From the NCBI GenBank assembly GCA_000751295.2, contig CCMO02000001.1, positions 1,723,501 through 1,787,500 of the forward strand: 64,000 bases of DNA, written 5' to 3'. The notes beneath the pieces were generated by a model. The model had not been told where the DNA came from, did not search any database, and saw nothing but the letters and a program-made list of their open reading frames with translations. This document shows positions 39,304-47,801 of this stretch, piece after piece. Every line of letters begins with the position of its first letter. Position 1 is the stretch's first letter. The stretch is from a bacterium YEK0313 (GTDB lineage Bacteria; Pseudomonadota; Alphaproteobacteria; Rhizobiales; Phreatobacteraceae). A program made the position numbers and the translations under genes.

Positions 39304-39771
39304 ATGGCGAAGGTCGACTGGACCCAAAGGCGGATCTGGCTGCAGCCGGCGGCGTGGCACTATCTCCTGTTCTCGTTCGAGGGCCGGATCTCGCGCCTGC
39401 CGTTCTGGATCGCCGCCGTCGTCCTCAACATCTTCGCCTATGTCGCGGACCGGCTGGCCTTCGATTTCGGCGGCAATCCGGCCTCCGCGGTCGTCGGCCT
39501 CGCCTTCCTCTATCCTTCGCTGGCGCTGGCGGCCAAGCGCGGCCACGATCGCGGCCGCTCGGAAAGCTATCTCCTGGTCTTTTTCCTGCCGGCCTTCCTG
39601 ACCAGCTTCCTGCAGGTGCTCGGCTATATGGACGAGGCCGGCCATATGCGGGCGGCCCTCGTCATGCTCGGCATCGCCGTGCTGGCCGCGATGATCGTCC
39701 TCGTCATCGATCTCGGCCTGCTGCCGGGCGAGCCCGGAACCAACCGATTCGGCCGCAATCCCCTGGAATGA
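39304..39771 (+). CDS. DUF805 membrane protein, first of two
   Basis: A 155-residue protein with the DUF805 hallmark FEGRISRLPFW, then four hydrophobic segments, the AAKRGHDRGRSESYLLVFFLP loop and a closing GEPGTNRFGRNPLE. Members are inner-membrane proteins of unknown function. It lies 28 bases downstream of dapD and shares the FEGRI-x-R-x2-FW motif with the next gene, indicating a tandem duplication that has since diverged. Confidence 0.85.
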   Translation: MAKVDWTQRRIWLQPAAWHYLLFSFEGRISRLPFWIAAVVLNIFAYVADRLAFDFGGNPASAVVGLAFLYPSLALAAKRGHDRGRSESYLLVFFLPAFLTSFLQVLGYMDEAGHMRAALVMLGIAVLAAMIVLVIDLGLLPGEPGTNRFGRNPLE

Positions 39772-39890
39772 AACAAGGATCGCGGCGGCGCCCGGCGCGA
39801 CTGAAACAATCAGAAGTGCAATGAGCCGTTGACCTAACGTCGCGCGGTTGCGAGTGTCCCGCCGGGCGACTCGGAGCCAAGGAGATCGGC

Positions 39891-40331
39891 ATGGACTTCC
39901 AGAATCTCGACCCGCAGAAACTCATCCCGCAGTTCCAGAAGCTGCTCCTGACCTTCGAGGGGCGGATCGGACGCCAGGATTTCTGGATCGGCATGATCAC
40001 CATCGCCGTCGTCAATCTGGTGGTCGGCGGCATTCTCGGCTGGATCAGCTCGTTCCTGTCCTGGCTGGTCATGCTGGTGCTCTATTATCCCGTCTATTGC
40101 GTCAGCCTGAAGCGCTCGAACGATCTCGACTACCCGCAGATCTATGTGCAGGTGCTGGTCGCGATCTCGATCGCCTTCATGTTCGCGACGCAGGCCGGCT
40201 TCCTGCTCTGGGTGCTCTGGCCGGTGCTGCTCCTCGCCTCCGTCGCCGCCCTGGTCCTTCTCGGCTTCGTCCAGGGCACCAACGGCCCGAACCGCTATGG
40301 CCCCGACCCGCTGACAATGCAGAACGCATGA
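39891..40331 (+). CDS. DUF805 membrane protein, second of two
   Basis: A 146-residue paralogue of the preceding gene: FEGRIGRQDFW, about four membrane helices, YPVYCVSLKRSNDLDYPQIYVQ, and the terminal GTNGPNRYGPDPL. Its N terminus (MDFQNLDPQKLIPQFQKLL) is amphipathic. The stop overlaps the dapE start as ATGA, so dapE translation is probably coupled to this membrane protein. Confidence 0.87.
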   Translation: MDFQNLDPQKLIPQFQKLLLTFEGRIGRQDFWIGMITIAVVNLVVGGILGWISSFLSWLVMLVLYYPVYCVSLKRSNDLDYPQIYVQVLVAISIAFMFATQAGFLLWVLWPVLLLASVAALVLLGFVQGTNGPNRYGPDPLTMQNA

Positions 40332-41494
40332 CCGCAGATCCGATCGAACTGACCGCCCGCCTCATCGCCTGTCCTTCGGTCACCCCGGCAGAGGGCGGCG
40401 CGCTCACCTTCATCGAAAGGACGCTCGAAGCCGGCGGCTTCACCGTTCATCGGATCACCTTCTCCGAGCCCGGCACGCCGGACGTGGAGAACCTCTATGC
40501 GCGCATCGGTTCCGGCGGCCCTCACCTGATGTTCGCCGGCCATACCGACGTGGTGCCGCCGGGCGAGACCGCCGCCTGGCGCCACGATCCGTTCAGCGGG
40601 ACCATCGACGAGGGCCAACTCTACGGACGCGGCGCCGTCGACATGAAAGGCGGCATCGGCTGCTTCATGGCGGCCGCTCTCGACCATCTCGCGGCCCAGG
40701 GCGGCAGGCCGAAGGGCTCGATCAGCTTCCTGATCACCGGCGACGAGGAAGGACCGTCGGTGAACGGCACCGAAAAGCTCATCGCCTGGGCCGCGGCGCG
40801 CGGCGAGCGCTTCGACCATTGCATCCTGGGCGAGCCGACCAACCCGGCGCGGCTCGGCGACATGATCAAGATCGGCCGGCGCGGCTCGCTGTCGGCGCTG
40901 ATCACCGTCACCGGCCGCCAGGGCCATGTCGCCTATCCGCATCTCGCCGCCAATCCGATCCCGCCGCTCATCGCCGTGCTCGCCGCGCTGACGGCGAAGC
41001 CGCTCGATGCCGGCACCGACCATTTCGACCGGTCGAACCTCGAGATCACGTCGATCGACGTCGGCAACGGCGCCACCAACGTGATCCCGCAGCGGGCGGT
41101 CGCCCGGCTCAATATCCGCTTCAACGACCAGCACAGCCTCGCAAGCCTCAAGGCCTGGATCGAGGGCGTGGTGGCGAAGGCGGCGACGGAGACGATCACC
41201 ACGGAGATCGGCTATGCCCGCGGCAATTCCGAATCCTTCCTGACCCGGCCCGGCGCCTTCGTCGACATGGTCGCCGGCGCCATCGCCGAGGTGACCGGCA
41301 CGCGGCCGCAGCTCTCCACGTCGGGCGGCACGTCGGACGCGCGCTTCATCAAGAACTACTGCCCGGTGGTCGAATTCGGCCTCGTCGGCGAGACCATGCA
41401 TGCGGTGGACGAACGCGTGCCGGTGGCCGACCTGGTGGCGCTGACCGCCATCTACCGGCGCATCATCGATCGGTATTTTGCGAAGAGCGAGTAG
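40328..41494 (+). CDS. dapE: Succinyl-diaminopimelate desuccinylase
   Basis: A 388-residue di-zinc M20 peptidase-family enzyme releasing LL-diaminopimelate. The metal ligands are His72 and Asp74 (FAGHTDVVPPG), Asp105 (GAVDMKGG), Glu140/141 (GDEEGPSVNGT) and the late His of EFGLVGETMHAVDERVP. It is standard length. It is expressed with dapD and the DUF805 pair and completes the succinylase branch in this window. Confidence 0.98.
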   Translation: MTADPIELTARLIACPSVTPAEGGALTFIERTLEAGGFTVHRITFSEPGTPDVENLYARIGSGGPHLMFAGHTDVVPPGETAAWRHDPFSGTIDEGQLYGRGAVDMKGGIGCFMAAALDHLAAQGGRPKGSISFLITGDEEGPSVNGTEKLIAWAAARGERFDHCILGEPTNPARLGDMIKIGRRGSLSALITVTGRQGHVAYPHLAANPIPPLIAVLAALTAKPLDAGTDHFDRSNLEITSIDVGNGATNVIPQRAVARLNIRFNDQHSLASLKAWIEGVVAKAATETITTEIGYARGNSESFLTRPGAFVDMVAGAIAEVTGTRPQLSTSGGTSDARFIKNYCPVVEFGLVGETMHAVDERVPVADLVALTAIYRRIIDRYFAKSE

Positions 41495-41575
41495 CGAACG
41501 GCGAATGACGAATGGGGATGCAGCCAAGCGTGCCGCCTCATCCCTGCTCCCTATTCGCCACTCGCTATTTGCCCC
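41487..41575. repeat. Heptameric imperfect inverted repeat at the dapE/truA junction
   Basis: The last dapE codons and following bases read as 7-base units GCGAGTA, GCGAACG, GCGAATG, ACGAATG (41487-41514). An opposed series TCCCTAT, TCGCCAC, TCGCTAT (41548-41568) runs over the truA stop. The arms pair only partly. The stops of both convergent genes lie inside the arms, so it may serve as a bidirectional transcript end. Confidence 0.5.
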
Positions 41576-42350
41576 GCTCCAAATCCGGCAAGGGCCGCCA
41601 CTCCTCGGCATAATCCACCTGCGTCAGGTAGAGCGCATGCGCCGGGCCGACCGTGCCGCAGGCCTTGCGGTCGCGCGCCTCGAGCGCGGCGGTGACGTCA
41701 TCGGGCGTCCAGAAGCCTTCGCCGACCAGCTTCACCGTGCCGACCATGGAGCGCACCTGGTTGTGCAGGAAGGAGCGCGCCGACAGGATGCAGGCAATGC
41801 CGTCCGCCCGGCGCTCGATGTCGAACCGGTCGAGGTTCTTCACCGGCGACTTGGCCTGGCATTCGGTCGCCCGGAAGGTGGTGAAATCATGCCGGCCGAC
41901 CAGCCGGCGCGCGGCTTCCTGCATCGCCGCCAGGTCGAGCCGGCGCGGCGACCACCAGGCCCGTCTCGCCTCCAGCGTCAGCGGCGGACGGCGATCGACG
42001 ATCCGGTAGAGATAATGCCGGCGGATGGCGGAGAAGCGCGCGTCGAAATCGTCCGGCATGCGCTCGGCCGCGAGCACCGCCACCGCCTCGTCCTTCAGGT
42101 GTCGGTTGATCGCGTCGCGCACCACCCGGTTCGGCCAGTCGCGCGTCAGATCGATATGGGCGACCTGGCCGAGGGCATGGACGCCGGCATCGGTGCGGCC
42201 GGCGCCGTTGACCTTGACCTCTTCGCCGCAAAAGGCGGCGATGGCCTGGACCAGCGCGCCCTGCACGGACTTGCCGAAGCTCGCGCCCTGGATCTGCCAG
42301 CCGATATAGGGCCCGCCATCATATTCGATGGTCAGCTTGTAGCGCGGCAT
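41565..42350 (-). CDS. truA: tRNA pseudouridine(38-40) synthase
   Basis: A 261-residue enzyme modifying U38-U40 of the tRNA anticodon arm. The catalytic Asp54 is in GAGRTDAGVHALGQV. Also present are the RRHYLYRI strand, HDFTTFRA and FLHNQVRSMVG. The start ATG overlaps the fmt stop. It is third in the def-fmt-truA operon, a conserved translation-related unit. Confidence 0.98.
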   Translation of the reverse strand: MPRYKLTIEYDGGPYIGWQIQGASFGKSVQGALVQAIAAFCGEEVKVNGAGRTDAGVHALGQVAHIDLTRDWPNRVVRDAINRHLKDEAVAVLAAERMPDDFDARFSAIRRHYLYRIVDRRPPLTLEARRAWWSPRRLDLAAMQEAARRLVGRHDFTTFRATECQAKSPVKNLDRFDIERRADGIACILSARSFLHNQVRSMVGTVKLVGEGFWTPDDVTAALEARDRKACGTVGPAHALYLTQVDYAEEWRPLPDLERGK

Positions 42351-43282
42351 CAGCCGATCCGGGCGCCGGGGTCGAGTCGCGCGCCGCGCAGGAAATCCGC
42401 GGCGCGCATGGCCTTGGCGCCGGCACGCTGCACCTCGAGGAGCCGGACCGCGCCGGAGCCGCAGGCGATGGCGAGCCCGGCGTCGATGACCGCGCCCGGC
42501 GCGCCGGCACCGTCGGCAAGCGTTGCGCGCAGCACCTTCACCCGCTCCGGTCCCTTGCCGAGATCGGCCTCGAACCATGCGCCGGGGAAGGGCGAGAGGC
42601 CGCGGATCAGGTTGTGCACGTCGACGGCCGGCCGCGACCAGTCGATGCGCGCCTCGGCCTTGTCGATCTTGGCGGCATAGGTGACGCCGGTCTCGGCCTG
42701 CGGCGAGAAGCCGAGCGAGCCGCGGTCGAGGGCGGCAAGCGCCCGCACCATCAGGTCGGCGCCGAGCGTCGCCATCCGGTCGTGCAGCTCCTGCGCGGTC
42801 ATGTCGGGCGCAATCGGGATGCGCTCGACCATGGCGACGGGGCCGGTATCCAGCCCCTCCTCCATCTTCATGACCATGACGCCGGTCTCGGCATCCCCCG
42901 CCATGATGGCGCGCTGGATCGGCGCGGCGCCGCGCCAGCGCGGCAGGAGCGAGCCATGGAGATTGAGGCAGCCGAGCTTCGGTGCGGCGAGCACTGCCGG
43001 CGGCAGCAGCAGGCCGTAGGCGACGACCACGGCGACATCGGCGTCCAGGCTGGCGAAATCCGCCTGGGCCGCCGGATCCTTCAGGGTCTTCGGCGTGAAG
43101 ACCGGAATGCCGAAACGGTCGGCGAGCCGGTGCACCGGCGTCTTCTGCTCCTCCATGCCGCGACCGGCGGGCTTCGGCGCGCGGCTATAGGCGGCGACCA
43201 CCTCGTGGCCCTGGCCGATGATCTCGGAGAAGGTCGGCACTGCGAAATCCGGCGTGCCCATGAAGACGACGCGCAAACTCAC
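42350..43282 (-). CDS. fmt: Methionyl-tRNA formyltransferase
   Basis: A 310-residue enzyme formylating initiator tRNA. The N-terminal formyl-THF domain has FMGTPDFAVPTF, LNLHGSLLPRWRGAAPIQRAI and a GVMVMKMEEGLDTGPV element. The C-terminal OB-like domain has PFPGAWFE. It starts with GTG, and the GTGA overlaps the def stop; the frame extending further upstream lies inside def and is not conserved. Confidence 0.97.
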   Translation of the reverse strand: MSLRVVFMGTPDFAVPTFSEIIGQGHEVVAAYSRAPKPAGRGMEEQKTPVHRLADRFGIPVFTPKTLKDPAAQADFASLDADVAVVVAYGLLLPPAVLAAPKLGCLNLHGSLLPRWRGAAPIQRAIMAGDAETGVMVMKMEEGLDTGPVAMVERIPIAPDMTAQELHDRMATLGADLMVRALAALDRGSLGFSPQAETGVTYAAKIDKAEARIDWSRPAVDVHNLIRGLSPFPGAWFEADLGKGPERVKVLRATLADGAGAPGAVIDAGLAIACGSGAVRLLEVQRAGAKAMRAADFLRGARLDPGARIG

Positions 43283-43797
43283 CCGATCGCCTCGCGCTTG
43301 GCCTGCTTGGTGAACTTCTTGATCACCCGGTCGCGCTTCAACCGCGACAGGTAGTCGATGAACAGGACGCCGTTCAGATGGTCGAATTCGTGCTGGACGC
43401 AGGTCGCGAGCAGGCCTTCGCACATCATTTCGACGGTCCGACCCTCGAGGTCGAGATAGCGCACGCCACACTGGGCGGGGCGCTCCACCTCCTCGTAATA
43501 TTCCGGGATCGACAGGCAGCCCTCCTCGTAGACCGCATGGTCCTCGGACGTGAAGGTGATCTCCGGATTGATCAGGACGATCGGCTTCTTCTCCTCGTCC
43601 TTGCGGGCGAGATCGATGGTGACGATGCGCTTCGGCACGGCGACCTGGATCGCCGCGAGGCCGATGCCGGGCGCGGCGTACATGGTTTCCAGCATGTCGG
43701 CGACGAGCGTGCGGATCTCGTCATCGATCTCCCCGACCGGCTCGCTGACCTGCCTGAGGCGCGGATCGGGAATGGAAATGATCGTGCGAATGGCCAT
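43279..43797 (-). CDS. def: Peptide deformylase
   Basis: A 172-residue iron/zinc hydrolase removing the N-formyl group from nascent proteins. The three signatures are complete: GIGLAAIQV, EEGCLSIPEYYEEV with the metal Cys, and QHEFDHLNGVLFIDYL with the HExxH-like His pair and catalytic Glu. It is first in the def-fmt-truA operon. The 290-bp gap upstream to the liv-type operon has no supported gene. Confidence 0.98.
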   Translation of the reverse strand: MAIRTIISIPDPRLRQVSEPVGEIDDEIRTLVADMLETMYAAPGIGLAAIQVAVPKRIVTIDLARKDEEKKPIVLINPEITFTSEDHAVYEEGCLSIPEYYEEVERPAQCGVRYLDLEGRTVEMMCEGLLATCVQHEFDHLNGVLFIDYLSRLKRDRVIKKFTKQAKREAIG

Positions 43798-44089
43798 GAA
43801 CGTGTCGTTTCAACCGGATGAGCCGCAGGAACGACGTCGCCACGGCGGATGGAAGTGTCGCGCCTGAGTTAAGCGCCAGAGCGCCGGGGGTCAACGGCCG
43901 CGGCGTGCCAGGGCGGGATGCGGTCCGAGCCGCGCAATTGTCTCGACCTTGCAAATGATTGTAGAGCTTGTCCAACGACCGGGAACGGGTCGGCGGGACG
44001 GGAGGGGGACCATGCAGAGGCATCCAAGAGGCGCGAGCGGCGCGGGCCGGCGCGGATCTGCGCCGAAGGCCGGCCGGAGCCCGGCCTGA

Positions 44090-45127
44090 ATGGACAGCAC
44101 CATTCTCCTGTTCCTCCTGCAGGACGGCATCACCAACGGCGCGATCTATGCCCTGCTCGGGCTCGCCCTGGTGCTGGTCTTTGCGGTGACCCGCGTCATC
44201 TTCGTGCCCCAGGGCGAATTCGTCGCCTATGGCGGCATGACCTTCGCGCTCCTGGAGGCCGGCAAGGTCCCGGGCACGGCCTATATGGTGGTCGTGTTCG
44301 GCCTCGCCGCGCTGGCGCTCGAGCTCGCCCAGCGCCGGCGCGCCCTGACGGCCGCCGCCGCGGCCCGCGAGATCGCCGCCAAGCTCCTCCTGCCACTGGC
44401 CATTCTCGCCATCACCCTCGCCGCGGTGCGCGCCGGCTCGGGCACGCTGGTCAATGTCGCCCTGACGATCGCCATCATCGCGCCCATCGGCCCCTATCTC
44501 TACCGCGTCGCCTTCGCCCCGATCGCCGATGCCTCGGTGCTGGTGCTGCTGATCACCGCCGTCGGCGTGCACCTCGCCATGACCGGGCTCGGCCTGGTCT
44601 TCTTCGGCGCCGAGGGCCTGCGCGCGCCGCCGCTGTCGGCCGCGGCCGTGCCGGTCGGCCCGATCGTCGCGACCGGCCAGAGCCTCGCGATCTACGCGGT
44701 CACTGTGCTGCTGATCGTCGGGCTCTATCTGTTCTTCGGCCAGACCCTGACCGGAAAGGCGCTGCGCGCCACCGCCATCAACCGGATCGGCGCGCGCCTC
44801 GTCGGCATCCGGCTCGCGCTGTCGGGCCGGGTCGCCTTCACGCTGGCGGCGGTGATCGGCGCCGTTTCCGGCATCCTCATCGTGCCGATGACGACGCTCT
44901 ATTACGATACCGGCTTCCTGGTCGGCCTGAAGGGTTTCGTCGCCGCGATCATCGGCGGCCTCGTCAGCTATCCGCTGACGGCGGCGGCGGCCGTCGTCGT
45001 CGGCGTGGTCGAGGCGCTCGCCTCGTTCTTTGCCAGCGACATGAAGGAGGTCATCGTCTTCACCCTCATCCTGCCTGTCCTGGTCTGGCGCTCGCTCGCC
45101 GACCCGCATGCCGACGAGGAGGAGTGA
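44090..45127 (+). CDS. Branched-chain-amino-acid-type ABC permease (LivH family)
   Basis: A 345-residue inner-membrane permease starting LQDGITNGAIYALLGLALVLVFAVTRVIFVPQGEFVAYG, the typical LivH opening. About nine helices follow, with the LTGKALRATAINRIGARLVGIR coupling loop. A long insert (RRRALTAAAAAREIAAKLL) sits between early helices. It is first gene of a three-gene importer operon; no substrate-binding protein is adjacent, so the ligand is open (amino acids, amides or aromatic acids are usual). Confidence 0.92.
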   Translation: MDSTILLFLLQDGITNGAIYALLGLALVLVFAVTRVIFVPQGEFVAYGGMTFALLEAGKVPGTAYMVVVFGLAALALELAQRRRALTAAAAAREIAAKLLLPLAILAITLAAVRAGSGTLVNVALTIAIIAPIGPYLYRVAFAPIADASVLVLLITAVGVHLAMTGLGLVFFGAEGLRAPPLSAAAVPVGPIVATGQSLAIYAVTVLLIVGLYLFFGQTLTGKALRATAINRIGARLVGIRLALSGRVAFTLAAVIGAVSGILIVPMTTLYYDTGFLVGLKGFVAAIIGGLVSYPLTAAAAVVVGVVEALASFFASDMKEVIVFTLILPVLVWRSLADPHADEEE

Positions 45128-45131
45128 AGCG

Positions 45132-46892
45132 ATGCGGCGCTTCGGTTTCATCCTGTTCGCGCTGGTCCTCGCGGCCATACCGCTGATCCCCGGTCTCTCG
45201 GTGTTCTGGATCACGCTCCTCGACAATATCGGCCTTGCCGCGCTGGTCGCGCTCGGCCTCGTCCTGCTCACCGGCGTCGGCGGGCTGACGTCCTTCGGCC
45301 AGGCCGCCTTCTGCGGCTTCGGCGCCTATACCAGCGCCCTGCTCACCACCCGCTACGGCCTCGACCCCTGGACCGCCCTGCCGGCAGCGCTCGCGGTGAC
45401 CGGCCTTGCCGCGGTGCTGCTCGGCCTCGTCACCGTGCGGCTTTCCGGCCATTTCCTGCCGCTCGGCACCATCGCCTGGGGCCTGGCGCTCTATTACCTG
45501 TTCGGCAAGATCGACCTGCTCGGCCGCCATGACGGACTGTCGGGCATTCCGCCGCTGTCGCTCTTCGGCTGGTCGCTGATCGATCCGCGAGCGGTCTATT
45601 ACGTCATCTGGTTCTTCGTCCTTACGGCCGCCGTCATGACCATCTTCCTGCTCGACTCGCGGGCCGGCCGCGCCATCCGCGCGCTGCGCGGCGGACGGGT
45701 TGCGGCGGAAGCCTTCGGCATCGAGCCGGCCCGGGTGAAGCTCGCGGTCTTCGTCTATGCCGCCCTGCTCGCCGGCCTGTCCGGCTGGCTCTACGCCCAT
45801 GTCCAGCGGGCGGTGAACCCGACGCCGTTCGGGGTCAATGCCGGCATCGAATATCTGTTCATGGCCGTGGTCGGCGGCGCCGGCCAGGTCTGGGGCGCGG
45901 TGGTCGGCGCCTCGCTCGTCGTGCTGCTGAAGGATGCGCTGCAGCGCGTCGTGCCGGCGCTGTTCGGCACCGCGGCGCAGTATGAGACCATCGTCTTCGG
46001 CGTGCTGCTGGTGGTGATCCTGCAGGTCGCCCGCGACGGGCTATGGCCGCGCCTGGTGGCGCTCGCGCCGAAGCCGCCGCCGCCCGCCGTCGATGCCGAT
46101 GCCGAAGCGCTGGCGGCCCGGCCCAAGGCCGACAGCAACCCGCTGCTCGAGGTCGACGAGGTGCGCAAGACCTTCGGCGGCCTGGTCGCCGTCAACGACG
46201 TATCCTTCGCCGTCCGGCCCGGCGAGATTGTCGCCCTGATCGGCCCAAACGGCGCCGGCAAGAGCACGACCTTCAACCTGATCACCGGCGTGACGCCGGT
46301 GACGTCGGGCGCGGTGCGCTTCGCCGGCCGGCCGATCGGCGGCGCACGGCCCCAGCTCGTCGCGGCGCGCGGCATCGCCCGCAGCTTCCAGCACGTCAAG
46401 CTGCTGCCCGACATGTCGGTGCTCGACAATGTCGCGCTCGGCGCCCATCTGCGCGGCCGCGCCGGCTTCCTGCGCGGCCTGATGCGGCTCGACCGCGCCG
46501 AGGAGGCCCGCCTGATGGGCGAGGCCGCCAGGCAGATCGCCCGCGTCGGGCTCGCCGAGCACATGCACAAGCCCGCAGGCTCGCTGGCGCTCGGCCAGCA
46601 GCGCATCGTCGAGATCGCCCGCGCGCTCTGCCTGGATCCGGACCTGCTCATGCTGGACGAGCCGGCCGCCGGCCTCCGGCACCTCGAAAAGGCCGCGCTG
46701 TCGCAGCTGCTGCGCCAGCTGCGCGCCGAGGGCGTCGCGGTGCTGCTGGTCGAACACGATATGGGCTTCGTGATGAACCTCACCGACCATATCGTCGTGC
46801 TCGATTTCGGCACCAAGATCGCCGAAGGCCCCCCCGACCGGATCAAGACCGACCCGGCCGTGCTCGCCGCCTATCTCGGAGCGGCCGAATGA
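45132..46892 (+). CDS. Fused LivM permease / LivG ATPase
   Basis: A 586-residue fusion. The LivM-type permease spans residues 1-310 (LTGVGGLTSFGQAAFCGFGAY, RAGRAIRALRGGRVAAEAFGIEP, VVGGAGQVWGAVVGA). A Pro/Ala linker (314-333) leads to a LivG-type ATPase (337-586) with Walker A GPNGAGKST (371-379), signature LALGQQRIVEIARAL (485-499) and Walker B LLMLDEP (505-511). The start at 45132 follows GGAGGAGTGAAG, 5 bases after the previous stop. The next gene overlaps as ATGA. Such M-G fusions occur elsewhere but are a minority. Confidence 0.95.
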   Translation: MRRFGFILFALVLAAIPLIPGLSVFWITLLDNIGLAALVALGLVLLTGVGGLTSFGQAAFCGFGAYTSALLTTRYGLDPWTALPAALAVTGLAAVLLGLVTVRLSGHFLPLGTIAWGLALYYLFGKIDLLGRHDGLSGIPPLSLFGWSLIDPRAVYYVIWFFVLTAAVMTIFLLDSRAGRAIRALRGGRVAAEAFGIEPARVKLAVFVYAALLAGLSGWLYAHVQRAVNPTPFGVNAGIEYLFMAVVGGAGQVWGAVVGASLVVLLKDALQRVVPALFGTAAQYETIVFGVLLVVILQVARDGLWPRLVALAPKPPPPAVDADAEALAARPKADSNPLLEVDEVRKTFGGLVAVNDVSFAVRPGEIVALIGPNGAGKSTTFNLITGVTPVTSGAVRFAGRPIGGARPQLVAARGIARSFQHVKLLPDMSVLDNVALGAHLRGRAGFLRGLMRLDRAEEARLMGEAARQIARVGLAEHMHKPAGSLALGQQRIVEIARALCLDPDLLMLDEPAAGLRHLEKAALSQLLRQLRAEGVAVLLVEHDMGFVMNLTDHIVVLDFGTKIAEGPPDRIKTDPAVLAAYLGAAE

Positions 46893-47608
46893 CCGCGCTC
46901 CTGGCCATCGAGAACCTCGCCGTCGCCTATGGCCATGTCGAAGCGGTGAGCGGCGTGTCGCTCAACGTCGGCGCCGGCGAAATCGTCACCGTCATCGGCG
47001 CCAACGGCGCCGGCAAGAGCACGCTGCTCAACGCGGCGTTCGGCCTGCTGCCCGCCGCGCAGGGCACGGTCCGCTTCGACGGCCGCGACATGGCTGCCGT
47101 CGAGGCGGAGGACCGGGTCGGGCTCGGCCTCTGCCTGGTGGCCGAAAAACGCGAGCTGTTCGGCGCCATGACGGTGGAGGACAATCTCGTCCTCGGCGGC
47201 TTCCGTACGGAACGGCGCCTGGCGGCCGAAACGCTCGGCGCCGTGTTCGACCGCTTCCCGCGGCTCAAGGAACGGCGCGCGCAGCTTGCCGGCACCCTGT
47301 CGGGCGGCGAGCGGCAGATGCTGGCCATGGGCCGGGCGCTGATGAGCCGGCCGCGGCTCTTGATGCTGGACGAGCCGAGCCTCGGCCTCGCGCCGAAGAT
47401 CGTCGCCGACATCTTCGCCATCATCGCCGACCTCAGGGCAAGCGGTGTCGCGATCCTGCTGGTCGAGCAGAACGCCCGGGCCGCACTGAACGCGGCGGAC
47501 CGGGGCTATGTGATGGAGCTCGGCCGGATCAGCATCGAGGGCGCCTCGGCGGCGCTCGCCGGCGACCCGCGCATCGCGGCGAGCTATCTCGGCGTCGGCC
47601 AAGGCTGA
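46889..47608 (+). CDS. Branched-chain-amino-acid-type ABC ATPase (LivF family)
   Basis: A 239-residue ATPase with Walker A GANGAGKSTLLN, Q/ENL-loop region CLVAEKRELFGAMTVEDNLVLGGF, signature LSGGERQMLAMGRAL, Walker B LLMLDEPSLGL and the H-loop replaced by Gln in LLVEQNARAAL, as is usual for LivF. It completes the LivH-(LivM/LivG)-LivF set. Confidence 0.95.
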   Translation: MTALLAIENLAVAYGHVEAVSGVSLNVGAGEIVTVIGANGAGKSTLLNAAFGLLPAAQGTVRFDGRDMAAVEAEDRVGLGLCLVAEKRELFGAMTVEDNLVLGGFRTERRLAAETLGAVFDRFPRLKERRAQLAGTLSGGERQMLAMGRALMSRPRLLMLDEPSLGLAPKIVADIFAIIADLRASGVAILLVEQNARAALNAADRGYVMELGRISIEGASAALAGDPRIAASYLGVGQG

Positions 47609-47801
47609 CGGCGCGCGGCGCCATCGCAGCATCCGGGCCAATAAATGTCGTCGTCGGGCCAAACTGGCCGATTTCGACAGCCCAGCTGCGATTTCTGCGC
47701 TACCCTGCCGTCCGCCCGCTTGCATGGCCAGCCGGTGCAACTGACGGCACTATGACGCCAGGCAACGGATTGACGACAGCCTTTCATCGGAGACCATTTC
47801 C

